Of a DNA stretch of 64,000 bases, positions 43,301 to 52,186 are shown in pieces (within the stretch, counting starts at the first letter, position 1; every line of letters begins with the position of its first letter). The position numbers were made by a program, and so were the translations under genes. The stretch comes from Knoellia koreensis. Lineage in GTDB: Bacteria > Actinomycetota > Actinomycetes > Actinomycetales > Dermatophilaceae. The notes under the pieces were generated by a model. It did no database searches and had not been told where the DNA came from. It worked only from the letters and a program-made list of their open reading frames with translations. The stretch covers positions 1-64,000 of the forward strand of contig NZ_JABEPQ010000005.1 in the NCBI RefSeq assembly GCF_013041615.1, written 5' to 3'.

Positions 43301-44317
43301 ATGACGACCCCGCTCAAGGTCGGCGGTTTCGTCGCCACCCTGGCGGCCGTCTTCGCCCTCGCCATCGGTATCGGGCGCGTGGCTGGCCCGACCGATGCCG
43401 CTGCCCAACCCGCGCACGCGGAGAGGAGCAGCGGCAAGACGGCCGGCATGAACCACGGCGCCGACGGCATGTCGCGCGACGGCGGTGGCGCCGCGCCCAC
43501 GATTGCCTCGCTCCCCGGCGGGCTGATGGTCTCCGACTCCGGGTACACCTTCGACCTTGCCGAGCCCGCCCTGTCCGCGGGTAGGAGCACCCCGGTGAGC
43601 TTCCGCGTCCTGGGCCCTGACGGCGAGCCGGTCACCGACTACACGCAGACCCACGACAAGGAGCTGCACTTCATCGCCGTCCGACGCGACCTCAGCGGGT
43701 TCCAGCACCTCCACCCCACCAAGGGAGCCAACGGCCAGTGGAGCACGACCGTGGACCTCAGCCCCGGCACCTGGCGGTTCTTCGCCGACTTCGCCCCGGC
43801 CAAGGTCGGCCGGCCGATCACGCTCGGCGTCGACGCTGCGGTCCCCGGCACCTTCACCCCCAGCCCCCTGCCGCACCCCTCGCGTGCCAGCACCGTGGGT
43901 GACTACGCGGTCACCCTCGACGGCGCGCTGGTCCCGGGCCAGTCCTCGAAGCTCACCCTGACGGTGGCCAAGGGCGGCAATCCGGTGACGGACCTGCAGC
44001 CCTACCTCGCGGCATACGGCCACCTGGTCGCCCTGCGCGCCGGGGACCTGGCCTACCTGCACGTGCACCCCGACGGCGAGCCCGGTGATGGGCGCACCAA
44101 GGCGGGGCCACAGATCACGTTCCACGCCGAGGTGCCCTCCACCGGCGACTACCGGCTGTTCCTGGACTTCAAGCACGACGGGATGGTCCACACCGCGGAG
44201 TTCACCCAGAGCGCCACCGGCACCCCGAGCGCAGGCGACGCCACGACGCCCGCCCCCTCCGTCGACTCGACGAGCCCGTCACCGAGCTCGTCGGGGCACG
44301 CCGACCACAGCCACTGA
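43301..44317 (+). CDS. Secreted His-rich protein with duplicated HxHP domains
   Basis: A 338-residue protein with an N-terminal membrane anchor or signal (GGFVATLAAVFALAIGIG), then a Met/His stretch (GMNHGADGM). Two related beta domains follow, each ending in a His pair: ELHFIAVRRDLSGFQHLHP and HLVALRAGDLAYLHVHP. The C-terminus is Ser/Pro-rich ending GHADHSH. No enzyme motif. Placed between copZ and copA, with several His and Met clusters, it is probably an extracytoplasmic copper-binding or delivery protein. A FixH/YtkA-like relationship is possible. Confidence 0.75.
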   Translation: MTTPLKVGGFVATLAAVFALAIGIGRVAGPTDAAAQPAHAERSSGKTAGMNHGADGMSRDGGGAAPTIASLPGGLMVSDSGYTFDLAEPALSAGRSTPVSFRVLGPDGEPVTDYTQTHDKELHFIAVRRDLSGFQHLHPTKGANGQWSTTVDLSPGTWRFFADFAPAKVGRPITLGVDAAVPGTFTPSPLPHPSRASTVGDYAVTLDGALVPGQSSKLTLTVAKGGNPVTDLQPYLAAYGHLVALRAGDLAYLHVHPDGEPGDGRTKAGPQITFHAEVPSTGDYRLFLDFKHDGMVHTAEFTQSATGTPSAGDATTPAPSVDSTSPSPSSSGHADHSH

Positions 44318-44344
44318 CCGACACCCCAGCAGCAGGAGATGACC

Positions 44345-46657
44345 ATGACGTCCGTGCACCACCCACAGACCACGGCCGGGCCGGCAGGCAACCAGGTCGA
44401 GCTGGTGATCGGCGGAATGACCTGCGCCTCCTGTGCCAACCGGATCGAGCGCAAGCTCAACAAGCTCGACGGCGTCACGGCCACCGTCAACTACGCCACC
44501 GAGAAGGCCCGCGTGACCTACGCGGACGGCGTGGACCCCGATGCCCTCGTCACCACCGTGGCCCAGGCCGGCTACACCGCCACACTGCCCCAACCCAAAC
44601 AGGCGGACGCCGCCGAGACCGGCGACGGGCAAAACAGCACGAACGAGGCCGACCCGACCAGCTCGTTGCGCCAGCGACTCATCGTCTCAGCGGTGCTCAG
44701 CGTGCCGGTGATCGCGATGGCGATGGTGCCGGCGCTGCAGTTCACCTACTGGCAGTGGCTCTCCCTGACCCTCGCCGCCCCGGTCGTGGCGTGGGGGGCG
44801 TGGCCGTTCCACAAGGCGGCCTGGACGAACCTGCGCCACGCGACCTCCACCATGGACACCCTGATTTCCGTGGGCACCCTGGCCGCCCTCGGGTGGTCGT
44901 TGTACGCCCTGTTCTGGGGGACCGCCGGCATGCCCGGCATGCGGCACCCGTTCGAGCTGACGATCGCCCGCTCCGACGGCTCGGGCAACATCTATCTCGA
45001 GGCCGCGGCAGGGGTGACGACGTTCATCCTCGCCGGCCGCTACTTCGAGGCCCGCTCCAAGCGGCGTGCCGGCGCCGCCCTGCGCGCCCTGCTCGAGCTC
45101 GGCGCCAAGGAGGTCTCGGTCCTGCGCGACGGGCAAGAGGCACGCACCCCCGTCGACCAGCTCACGGTCGGGACGCGGTTCGTGGTGCGTCCCGGCGAGA
45201 AGATCGCCACCGACGGGGTCGTCGTCGACGGCTCGTCCGCCGTGGACAACTCGATGCTGACCGGCGAGTCCGTCCCGGTCGAGGTCGGACCCGGGGACAC
45301 CGTGGTCGGCGCCACCGTCAACGCCGGCGGGCGGATCGTGGTCGAGGCCACCCGTGTCGGCTCCGACACCCAGCTCGCGCAGATGGCGCGCCTGGTCGAG
45401 GACGCCCAGAACGGTAAGGCGCAGGCCCAGCGCCTGGCCGACCGGATCTCCGGCATCTTCGTGCCGATCGTCATCGCGCTCTCACTCGCCACCCTTGGGT
45501 TCTGGCTCGGCGCCGGCGCGGGGGCCGGGGCCGCGTTCACCGCCGCCGTCGCCGTCCTGATCATCGCCTGCCCCTGCGCCCTGGGCCTGGCCACACCGAC
45601 CGCGCTCATGGTCGGCACCGGCCGCGGCGCCCAGCTCGGCATCCTCATCAAGGGCCCAGAGGTCCTGGAGACCACCCGACGCGTCGACACCATCGTCCTG
45701 GACAAGACCGGCACCGTCACCACCGGTCAGATGACCCTGCTCGACGTTATCCCCGCCGAGGGAGTCGACACCGAGGAGCTGCTGCGCCTGGCCGGGGCCG
45801 TCGAGGACGCCTCCGAGCACCCGATCGCCCAGGCCATCGCCAAGGGCGCCACGGCCCGGATCGACGGCGCGTTGCCCCCGGTCGAGGACTTCCAGAACCT
45901 CGAGGGCGTCGGCGTCCAAGGCGTGGTGCTCGACGGCACCGACAGCCACGCCGTCCTCGTCGGCCGCCCCCGCCTGCTGGCCGACTGGTCGCAGGCGCTG
46001 CCTCCCGAGCTCGAATCGGCCATGACGGCTGCTGCCGACCAGGGGCAGACCGCCGTGGCCGTCGGCTGGGACGGCCGCGCCCGCGGCGTGCTCGTAGTCG
46101 CCGACGCTGTCAAGCCCACCTCGGCCCAGGCGATCAAGCAGCTCCGCGCCCTCGGCCTGACCCCGGTGCTGCTCACAGGCGACAACGCCACCGTCGCCAA
46201 CGCTGTCGCCACCCAGGTTGGCATCGACCCCGGCCCCGAGACCGTGATCGCCGAGGTCCTTCCGGCCGACAAGGTCGACGTGATCAAGCGGCTACAGGAG
46301 GCCGGCCGGTCCGTGGCCATGGTCGGCGACGGCGTCAACGACGCCGCCGCCCTCGCGCAGTCCGACCTCGGCCTGGCCATGGGCACCGGCACCGACGTCG
46401 CCATCGAAGCCTCCGACCTCACCCTGGTCCGGGGCGAGCTGCGGGCCGCGGCCGACGCGATCCGGCTGTCCCGGCGCACCCTCGGCACCATCAAGGGCAA
46501 CCTGTTTTGGGCGTTCGCCTACAACGTCGCCGCGCTGCCGTTGGCTGCGGCGGGGCTGCTCAACCCCATGCTCGCCGGCGCGGCGATGGCGTTCAGTTCG
46601 GTGTTCGTGGTCTCCAATAGCCTGCGGCTCAAGCGGTTCCGGACCTTGAACGACTGA
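44345..46657 (+). CDS. copA: Copper-exporting P1B-type ATPase CopA
   Basis: A 770-residue Cu(I) exporter: N-terminal HMA with GGMTCASC, eight membrane helices, CPC in [15 protein letters not shown], phosphorylation Asp in [13 protein letters not shown] motif, and [10 protein letters not shown]. The upstream ATG at 44,339 is only one base from the CAGGAG site, so the next ATG at 44,345 is the likely start. It pumps Cu(I) out with copper from CopZ. Forty-eight bases after its stop the complex-I-like genes begin. Confidence 0.95.
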   Translation: MTSVHHPQTTAGPAGNQVELVIGGMTCASCANRIERKLNKLDGVTATVNYATEKARVTYADGVDPDALVTTVAQAGYTATLPQPKQADAAETGDGQNSTNEADPTSSLRQRLIVSAVLSVPVIAMAMVPALQFTYWQWLSLTLAAPVVAWGAWPFHKAAWTNLRHATSTMDTLISVGTLAALGWSLYALFWGTAGMPGMRHPFELTIARSDGSGNIYLEAAAGVTTFILAGRYFEARSKRRAGAALRALLELGAKEVSVLRDGQEARTPVDQLTVGTRFVVRPGEKIATDGVVVDGSSAVDNSMLTGESVPVEVGPGDTVVGATVNAGGRIVVEATRVGSDTQLAQMARLVEDAQNGKAQAQRLADRISGIFVPIVIALSLATLGFWLGAGAGAGAAFTAAVAVLIIACPCALGLATPTALMVGTGRGAQLGILIKGPEVLETTRRVDTIVLDKTGTVTTGQMTLLDVIPAEGVDTEELLRLAGAVEDASEHPIAQAIAKGATARIDGALPPVEDFQNLEGVGVQGVVLDGTDSHAVLVGRPRLLADWSQALPPELESAMTAAADQGQTAVAVGWDGRARGVLVVADAVKPTSAQAIKQLRALGLTPVLLTGDNATVANAVATQVGIDPGPETVIAEVLPADKVDVIKRLQEAGRSVAMVGDGVNDAAALAQSDLGLAMGTGTDVAIEASDLTLVRGELRAAADAIRLSRRTLGTIKGNLFWAFAYNVAALPLAAAGLLNPMLAGAAMAFSSVFVVSNSLRLKRFRTLND

Positions 46658-46705
46658 CAGAGTGACATCGGGTCCACTGGGTAGGCAACCCTCACGGGAG
46701 GTGTG

Positions 46706-47044
46706 ATGTACCAAGGCGTCCTGGTCATGCTGGCCACCGCGGTGAGCGCGGTCGCCGTGGTGTGGCTCGTGCACCGGTGGGTCGCGGGACCGGCGCTGCA
46801 GGTGCTGCCCTTCCAATCCGGCTTGCTGCCGCAGGAGCACGCACTGTCGCGCTACCACGTGCGCTGGTACCTCGCCACGCTGCTGTTCCTCGCCTTCGAC
46901 GTGGAGATGCTTTTCATGTACCCGTGGGCCGTCGTCGTCGCCGACCTCGGCGCGTCCGCGGTGCTCGAGATGTTCCTGTTCCTCGGTGCACTGCTCGTGG
47001 CCGTCGTCTGGGCGTGGCGCGAAGGTGCGCTGCGGTGGGTGTGA
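46706..47044 (+). CDS. NuoA-like subunit of a complex-I-like membrane module
   Basis: A 112-residue three-helix membrane protein with the NuoA signature LLFLAFDVEMLFMYPWAVV, including the conserved Asp and Glu, and RYHVRWYL in the matrix loop. The ATG follows GGGAGGTGTG. In complex I, NuoA sits at the junction between peripheral and membrane arms near NuoH and NuoJ. Overlaps the next gene by GTGA. It is 48 bases downstream of copA with no terminator seen. Confidence 0.85.
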   Translation: MYQGVLVMLATAVSAVAVVWLVHRWVAGPALQVLPFQSGLLPQEHALSRYHVRWYLATLLFLAFDVEMLFMYPWAVVVADLGASAVLEMFLFLGALLVAVVWAWREGALRWV

Positions 47045-48438
47045 ACCAACTCCTGGCCCGGTATGCCGCGCGGCGGGCTCACGTGCTCGTCGTCGAGGTG
47101 CCGGGCTGCTGGACCCTGCGGGTCGCCGCGGAGCGTGGTGTCACCGACCGCGGATGGCAGGTGACGGGCACGCCCGCTGATGCGGACGCACTGTTGGTGT
47201 GCGGGTCACCGGGGGCGGACCTGATCGAGTTGGTGGACCGGGTGTGGGACCAGCTGCCCGGGCCGCGCGTCCGCATCGAACTCGAGGACATCGCAAACCT
47301 GGACGAGGCGCTCGAGTCGGCGGCCGCACAGTTGGCCGACATCGACCGGCACCGGAACGACGCACTCACCCGCCAGACATCGCCCGATCCCACAGGTGGC
47401 CACGAGACGGACGAGCACCGAGCTGATGAAGGCATGGACCACCACGCCCGTCATGAAGGCATGGACCACCACGCCCGTCATGAAGGCATGGACCACGCGG
47501 ACACAAGTCACGCCGGTCACGCCGGTCACGCCGGTATGCACCACGCGGGGATGGACCACTCCGGGCAAGAGATCATGGACCGCGGCGAGCACTCGTCCCC
47601 GGACCACTCGGCTCCCCAAGCCATGGACCGGTCCGGTCACGAGGTCATGGACCGCTCGGGTCACCAGGCCATGAGCCACGGCTCCGACGAGGGGATGGAT
47701 CACACCAGTCACGAAGGCATGGACCACTCCGGGCACGGTGGCATGGAGATGGCACCACACGGCATACCGCTGGCTGGGCGCGGCGAGGACCGCGACGGTC
47801 TGGAGATGGACGTGCTGCACCTGGCGCTGGGGCCGGTGCTTCGGTACTGGCCGGCGGGGCTGGTGCTCACGGTCGCCTTGCAGGGTGACCTGGTCGTCGA
47901 CGCCACGGTCGAGCTGCTGGAACAGACCCGCGGCTGCGATGACGGGGACGACGACCTGTCGGCGGCGACGGCGGCGCGGCTGGTCGACCACGCCGCAGAC
48001 GTGTTGGCGCTCTCGGGTTGGGCGGACGGGGCGTCGCGGGCGGCCCGGGTGCGTGACCTGCTGCTCGACGGGCGATCGGAGGAGGCCGAACTGGCGCTCC
48101 GGCGGCTGCATCGTCGGGTGGCGCGGTCCTGGCTGCTGCGCTGGTCGCTGCGCGGCGCCGGACGCCTGGACCGCCAGGTGCTCGACCGCCACGACCTGCC
48201 CGCGTGGCTGGAAGGCGACGCGTACGACCGGTTGCTGGCAATTCTCGATGGCACCCTGCTGGAGTCATTGCAGGACCGCGACGGGCACGGTGCCGCGCAG
48301 CCAGCAGGTGCGGCAACGGCCATGGTCCGGGCGCTTCCGCGCCTGGTTTCCGGTCTGGACCTTGCGGAGGTACGGCTGCTGGTGGCCAGCCTGGCCCTCG
48401 ACACCGCTGCCGTCCCGGCGGAGGCTCGGCATGGGTGA
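47041..48438 (+). CDS. Degenerate NuoB-like / His-Met-rich / NuoD-like fusion protein
   Basis: A 465-residue soluble protein. Residues 1-100 look like the NuoB fold (VPGCW, then DADALLVCGSPGADLIELVDRVWDQLPGP), but only Cys23 and Cys54 remain where NuoB has four ligands for cluster N2. Residues 121-240 are a linker with 25 His and 13 Met, built from MDHSGH and GMDHHARHE repeats. Residues ~255-465 begin like NuoD (MDVLHLALGPVLRYWP) and continue with NuoD-like helices, without quinone-site residues I can recognise. This order is that of the complex I connecting subunits. The linker suggests copper binding. The relation to NuoB/NuoD is by eye and only moderately sure; the metal linker is certain. 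Confidence 0.6.
   Translation: MNQLLARYAARRAHVLVVEVPGCWTLRVAAERGVTDRGWQVTGTPADADALLVCGSPGADLIELVDRVWDQLPGPRVRIELEDIANLDEALESAAAQLADIDRHRNDALTRQTSPDPTGGHETDEHRADEGMDHHARHEGMDHHARHEGMDHADTSHAGHAGHAGMHHAGMDHSGQEIMDRGEHSSPDHSAPQAMDRSGHEVMDRSGHQAMSHGSDEGMDHTSHEGMDHSGHGGMEMAPHGIPLAGRGEDRDGLEMDVLHLALGPVLRYWPAGLVLTVALQGDLVVDATVELLEQTRGCDDGDDDLSAATAARLVDHAADVLALSGWADGASRAARVRDLLLDGRSEEAELALRRLHRRVARSWLLRWSLRGAGRLDRQVLDRHDLPAWLEGDAYDRLLAILDGTLLESLQDRDGHGAAQPAGAATAMVRALPRLVSGLDLAEVRLLVASLALDTAAVPAEARHG
47426..47536 (+). repeat. In-frame tandem repeats coding the His/Met-rich linker
   Basis: A 27-base unit (ATGAAGGCATGGACCACCAC...) is present almost three times from 47,426, followed by a nine-base unit (GTCACGCCG) repeated from 47,507. 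Both keep the reading frame, so strains may differ in linker length. Confidence 0.85.
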
Positions 48439-49411
48439 GCCGATGGTGAGCGGCGTGACAACGGTGGCCGCCGGGTGGGCCGTCTTCGCGGCAGTGCTGT
48501 TGGGTCTGCTTGCGTTGTTCGCGGCGGCCCTCGACGGCGTGGCCACGGCTCGCGCCGAGCGGAGCGTTGCCGCCGGGGGCGGGGGCCGGCCCGGGGGCGG
48601 GAGGCGCGGTCTCGCGGTGCCGCTGCTGGAGGCGGCGCGGCTGCTGCGGCAGTGCCGTCGGGTGCCGGTGGCCAGCGACGTCCTGCTGTGGCGGGTCGGT
48701 GTCGCTGGCCTGCCGGTGCTGGCGCTGCTGATGGTGGCGGTGGTGCCGCTGGGTCGGTGGACCCTGTTCGACCTGCCGGTCGGAGTGGTGTGGTTCAACG
48801 CCATGGACGTCGCCGTCTGGGCTGCGGTCTGGCTGGCCGGGTGGGGCCCGAACTCGGCGCATTCGCTGGTCGGCGGGTACCGGTTCCTCGCCTACGGGTT
48901 GGCGTACGAGCTGCCGCTGATGTTCGCGCTCGTCGCTCCTGCGGTGGCGGCGAAGAGCCTGCGGGTGGGTGACATCGCCGCGGCGCAGGACGGGCTGTGG
49001 TTCGCGGTCTGGATGCCGGTGGCGTTCCTCATCTACTGCATGGGGGCGCTGGCGTTCTCGGTGTGGGGGCCCTTCTCGCCGGCCCTGGGCGCCGACGTCG
49101 CCGGCGGGGTGAGCGCGGAGCTGTCCGGCGCCGACCGGCTGCTGCTCCTGGCTGGACGGTATGCGCTGCTCGCGGCCGGGGCGGCGTTCGCGGTGCCGCT
49201 GTTCCTCGGCGGCGGCGCCGGGCCGCTGCTGCCGGCATGGGCGTGGAGCCTGCTCAAGACGGTGGTGCTGCTGGCGGTGCTGGTGCTGCTGCGCCGCCGG
49301 TTGCCGGCGGTTCGGCCGGACCGGTTCATGGAGGTCGGGTGGCTGATCCTCCTGCCGGCGGCGCTGCTGCAGGACCTCGTTATCGCCCTTGTCGCAATTG
49401 GGAGGCAGTGA
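48431..49411 (+). CDS. NuoH-like subunit of the complex-I-like module
   Basis: A 326-residue membrane protein with about eight helices. The NuoH region SLVGGYRFLAYGLAYELPLMFALV keeps the Arg-x...-Glu pattern of the first quinone-linked loop; ALAFSVWGPFSP occupies the later loop position. NuoH normally forms the quinone chamber and links to NuoB/NuoD. The N-terminal ~70 residues carry a Gly-rich cytoplasmic insertion (AGGGGRPGGG). Overlaps its neighbours on both sides. Confidence 0.8.
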   Translation: MGEPMVSGVTTVAAGWAVFAAVLLGLLALFAAALDGVATARAERSVAAGGGGRPGGGRRGLAVPLLEAARLLRQCRRVPVASDVLLWRVGVAGLPVLALLMVAVVPLGRWTLFDLPVGVVWFNAMDVAVWAAVWLAGWGPNSAHSLVGGYRFLAYGLAYELPLMFALVAPAVAAKSLRVGDIAAAQDGLWFAVWMPVAFLIYCMGALAFSVWGPFSPALGADVAGGVSAELSGADRLLLLAGRYALLAAGAAFAVPLFLGGGAGPLLPAWAWSLLKTVVLLAVLVLLRRRLPAVRPDRFMEVGWLILLPAALLQDLVIALVAIGRQ

Positions 49412-49974
49412 TGGTCCTCGACGTGGGGTTCTGGGTGGTCGCCGTCGTCGCGGTCGCCTCGGGTGCGGCGGTGTTCATCGTCGACTCGATGGCCCGCGCC
49501 ACCTACGCGTTGGCCCTGTCGTTCATCGCCGTCGGGGTGGCGGTGCTGATGCTGCGCCAGGACTACGTCGGCGTCATCACCATCCTGATGATGGTCATGG
49601 AGATGGCCGTGATGGCGGTCTACATGGTCATGTTCATGGGGATGAACCCGGCGCTGATGCCGATGAGCATGGTCCACGACAACCGCCGCGCAGTGGGCGC
49701 CGCCGTCGCGACGTTCGTGGTGCTCGGCGCCGGCGCCCTGCTGATCCCGTGGCCGACCCGGCGTGGCGCGCCACCGGCCGACCCGACCCGGGCACTAGGT
49801 GAGGCACTGATGGGACCGCACATGCTGGCCATGGTCGTCATCAGCCCGGTCATGGTCGCCACCATCGTGGCCGGGGTGGTACTCGCAGCGCACCGCACCC
49901 GCTACGACCGGTTCGGTGACGACCTGCGCCGGCGCCCGGCCCGCGACCCGCGACGCGGAGGGGTGGGCCGATGA
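49411..49974 (+). CDS. NuoJ-like subunit of the complex-I-like module
   Basis: A 187-residue membrane protein with about five helices. Its ALALSFIAVGVAVLMLRQDYVG matches the NuoJ third-helix region where the pi-bulge and Tyr lie, followed by a Met-rich helix (ILMMVMEMAVMAVYMVMFMGM) that is unusually dense in Met. Starts one base inside the previous stop after GGGAGGCAG. Confidence 0.8.
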   Translation: MVLDVGFWVVAVVAVASGAAVFIVDSMARATYALALSFIAVGVAVLMLRQDYVGVITILMMVMEMAVMAVYMVMFMGMNPALMPMSMVHDNRRAVGAAVATFVVLGAGALLIPWPTRRGAPPADPTRALGEALMGPHMLAMVVISPVMVATIVAGVVLAAHRTRYDRFGDDLRRRPARDPRRGGVGR

Positions 49975-50273
49975 CCCTGCAGACCGTCCTCCTGATGGCC
50001 GCGGCGCTCTTCAGCGTCGGGCTCTACGGCGCGATCTCCCAGCAGGTCGTCGTCATGGTGATGATGGGCCTCGAGCTCATGGTCAACGGCGTCATCCTCG
50101 CCGCCGCAGGCTTCTGGTGGTTCCTGGCCCCCAACCCAGACGGGCAGGTGCTGCTCATGGTGATCATCGCGGCGATGACGGTCGAGATGGCCATGGGGTT
50201 CGCCGTGGCCACACTGCTGCACCGTGAGCACGGCACCGACATGACCGACATGGCGGGTGACCTGTCGCAATGA
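49971..50273 (+). CDS. NuoK-like subunit of the complex-I-like module
   Basis: A 100-residue three-helix protein. MMGLELMVNGVILAAAGF keeps the NuoK membrane Glu (second helix), and EMAMGFAVATLLHRE keeps the second Glu-containing helix. These carboxylates belong to the proton channel at the E-channel start. Linked by ATGA to both neighbours. Confidence 0.88.
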   Translation: MTLQTVLLMAAALFSVGLYGAISQQVVVMVMMGLELMVNGVILAAAGFWWFLAPNPDGQVLLMVIIAAMTVEMAMGFAVATLLHREHGTDMTDMAGDLSQ

Positions 50274-52186
50274 ACACCCTTGCCACAACTGCCTTCTCGA
50301 CCGCCTTGTCGACCCCCGCATCGACCGCGGGAGCGCCGGCCGCCGCCGCTTTGTTGGTGCTCGTGCTGCTGCCCGCCGTCGTCGGTGCCACCCTGGCCTG
50401 GACCCGTCCAGGCCGCCGGTCGGCCAACACCGCATCCTTGGCCACCGCCGCCATTGCACTCGGGCTGTCGGTGTGGGCCGCCGTTGCCCGGCCGGCCGTG
50501 TCCGTGCCGTTCATGGCCGACGCCGACTTCGGGATGCGGGTCGACGGCCTGGCCGCCCTCGTGGCGCCGGTGGTCAGCGCGGTGACCCTGCTGGTGCTCA
50601 TCTTCGCGGTCGGTGACATCAAGGAGTCACAGGGCCGCTTCCACGGGCTGATGCTGCTGTTCGCCTCTTCGGTGTCGCTGACCGTGACCGCCACGACGCT
50701 GCCCATTCTGCTCATGGCGTGGGAGGTGATGGGCGCAACCTCCTACGCCCTCATCGGGTTCCGATGGCAAGAGCAGCACCGGATGTCGGCCGGCCTAACC
50801 GCGTTCCTCACCACCCGGGCCGGTGACCTGGGCCTGTACCTGGCCGCGGGCGCCGCCCTCGCCGGTGGCTCAGGCCTGGCGCTTTCCGACCTCTCCGCAG
50901 CCGACGACCCGTGGCGTCAGGTCGCCGCCGCCGGCATCGTCGTGGCCGCGCTCGGCAAGGCCGCGCAGCTGCCGTTCTCATTCTGGCTGTCGCGGGCGAT
51001 GGCGGGACCGAGCGCGGTGAGCGCGCTGCTGCACTCCGCGGCGATGGTCGCGATGGGCGGATACCTCCTGCTGCGGGTGCAGCCGCTACTGGCCACCACC
51101 CCGGGCGTCGCCACCGCCACCGCGTGGCTGGGTGTCGCCAGTGCGGTGGTCCTCGGCGTCGTCGCGCTCGCCCAGACCGACCTCAAGCAACTGCTTGCCG
51201 CGTCCACCGCCGCCCAGCTCGGGTTCGTGGTCCTCGCCGCGGGGGTCGGTGCGGTCGCGGGCGGCGCCGCGCACCTCGTCGCGCACGCGGCCACCAAGGC
51301 GTTGCTGTTCCTCGCCGCCGGGGCGTGGCTGACCGCGCTGGGCACCAAGCGGCTCGAGGCGTTGGCGGGTGTCGCCGGCCGGTGGCCGGTGGTCGGCTGG
51401 TCGGCGACGCTCGGCGCGGTGGCCCTGGCCGGCATACCCCCACTGTCTTTGTGGGCCACCAAGGACGCGGTCCTCGCCGCGGCTGCCGAGCACTCGGTGT
51501 GGCTGTATGCCGCGGGGCTCGCTGCGTCAGTGATCTCCGGCGGCTACGCCGGCCGCATCGTCGTGGTGATCTGGCGGGGTGAGCGCGGCGCGGACCCCGC
51601 CGGCTCGGCCGCGCATCTTGACGAGGAGGAGCCCGGCACGCGGGTGGTCGGCTGGTGGCAGCAGGCACCCACGCTCGTCCTTGCCGTCGGAGCGGTTGGC
51701 CTCGGCGTCCTCGCCCTGCCCCCGCTCGCCGCGCGCCTAGCCAGTGACCTCGGTCAGCCCGACGAGCAGGTGTCCGCGGCAGGCCTGGTCGTCGGCGGCG
51801 CCCTCTCCCTGGCCGCATTGCTGGCCGTGATGCGCTGGCCGGTGCCACGACCCGGCTGGGCGCTGGACTGGCTGGGCCTCGAGCGGGCCGCGCACGCCAC
51901 TCTCGTACAACCGACGATGCGACTCGCCGCCGTGCTCGCGCGGTTCGACGACGCGGTGTTCGACCGGGCCGTCGAGCGAATCGCCCACGCCACCATGGCC
52001 GCTGGCGCGTGGTCCGCGCGGTTCGACCTGCGACGGGTGGACGCCGCGGTCGAGGCGGTCGCGGCGCGCACCCGAGCGCTCGGACGGGTCGCGCGACGCC
52101 CCCAGACCGGGCAGCTGCACCAGTACTACCTGCAGTCCGTCGCCGTCCTGGCCGTCGGTCTCGTCCTCCTGCTGACGGTGAGGTGA
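50270..52186 (+). CDS. NuoL-like proton-translocating subunit
   Basis: A 638-residue antiporter-like subunit. The membrane Glu is in MAWEVMGATSYALIGF, the central Lys in GKAAQLPFSFWLSRAMAGPS, and the terminal Lys in LWATKDAVLAAA. HSAAMVAMGGYLLLR and HAATKALLFLAAGAW hold the conserved His and Lys of the central chain. A C-terminal part (from ~residue 520) extends like the NuoL lateral helix. Charged pump residues look intact, so it should be capable of proton transfer. Confidence 0.9.
   Translation: MNTLATTAFSTALSTPASTAGAPAAAALLVLVLLPAVVGATLAWTRPGRRSANTASLATAAIALGLSVWAAVARPAVSVPFMADADFGMRVDGLAALVAPVVSAVTLLVLIFAVGDIKESQGRFHGLMLLFASSVSLTVTATTLPILLMAWEVMGATSYALIGFRWQEQHRMSAGLTAFLTTRAGDLGLYLAAGAALAGGSGLALSDLSAADDPWRQVAAAGIVVAALGKAAQLPFSFWLSRAMAGPSAVSALLHSAAMVAMGGYLLLRVQPLLATTPGVATATAWLGVASAVVLGVVALAQTDLKQLLAASTAAQLGFVVLAAGVGAVAGGAAHLVAHAATKALLFLAAGAWLTALGTKRLEALAGVAGRWPVVGWSATLGAVALAGIPPLSLWATKDAVLAAAAEHSVWLYAAGLAASVISGGYAGRIVVVIWRGERGADPAGSAAHLDEEEPGTRVVGWWQQAPTLVLAVGAVGLGVLALPPLAARLASDLGQPDEQVSAAGLVVGGALSLAALLAVMRWPVPRPGWALDWLGLERAAHATLVQPTMRLAAVLARFDDAVFDRAVERIAHATMAAGAWSARFDLRRVDAAVEAVAARTRALGRVARRPQTGQLHQYYLQSVAVLAVGLVLLLTVR

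Noticed and set aside
47426-47536. CRISPR-like direct repeats
   Set aside because: Repeats are contiguous, in frame and encode the His/Met linker; there are no spacers or cas genes.
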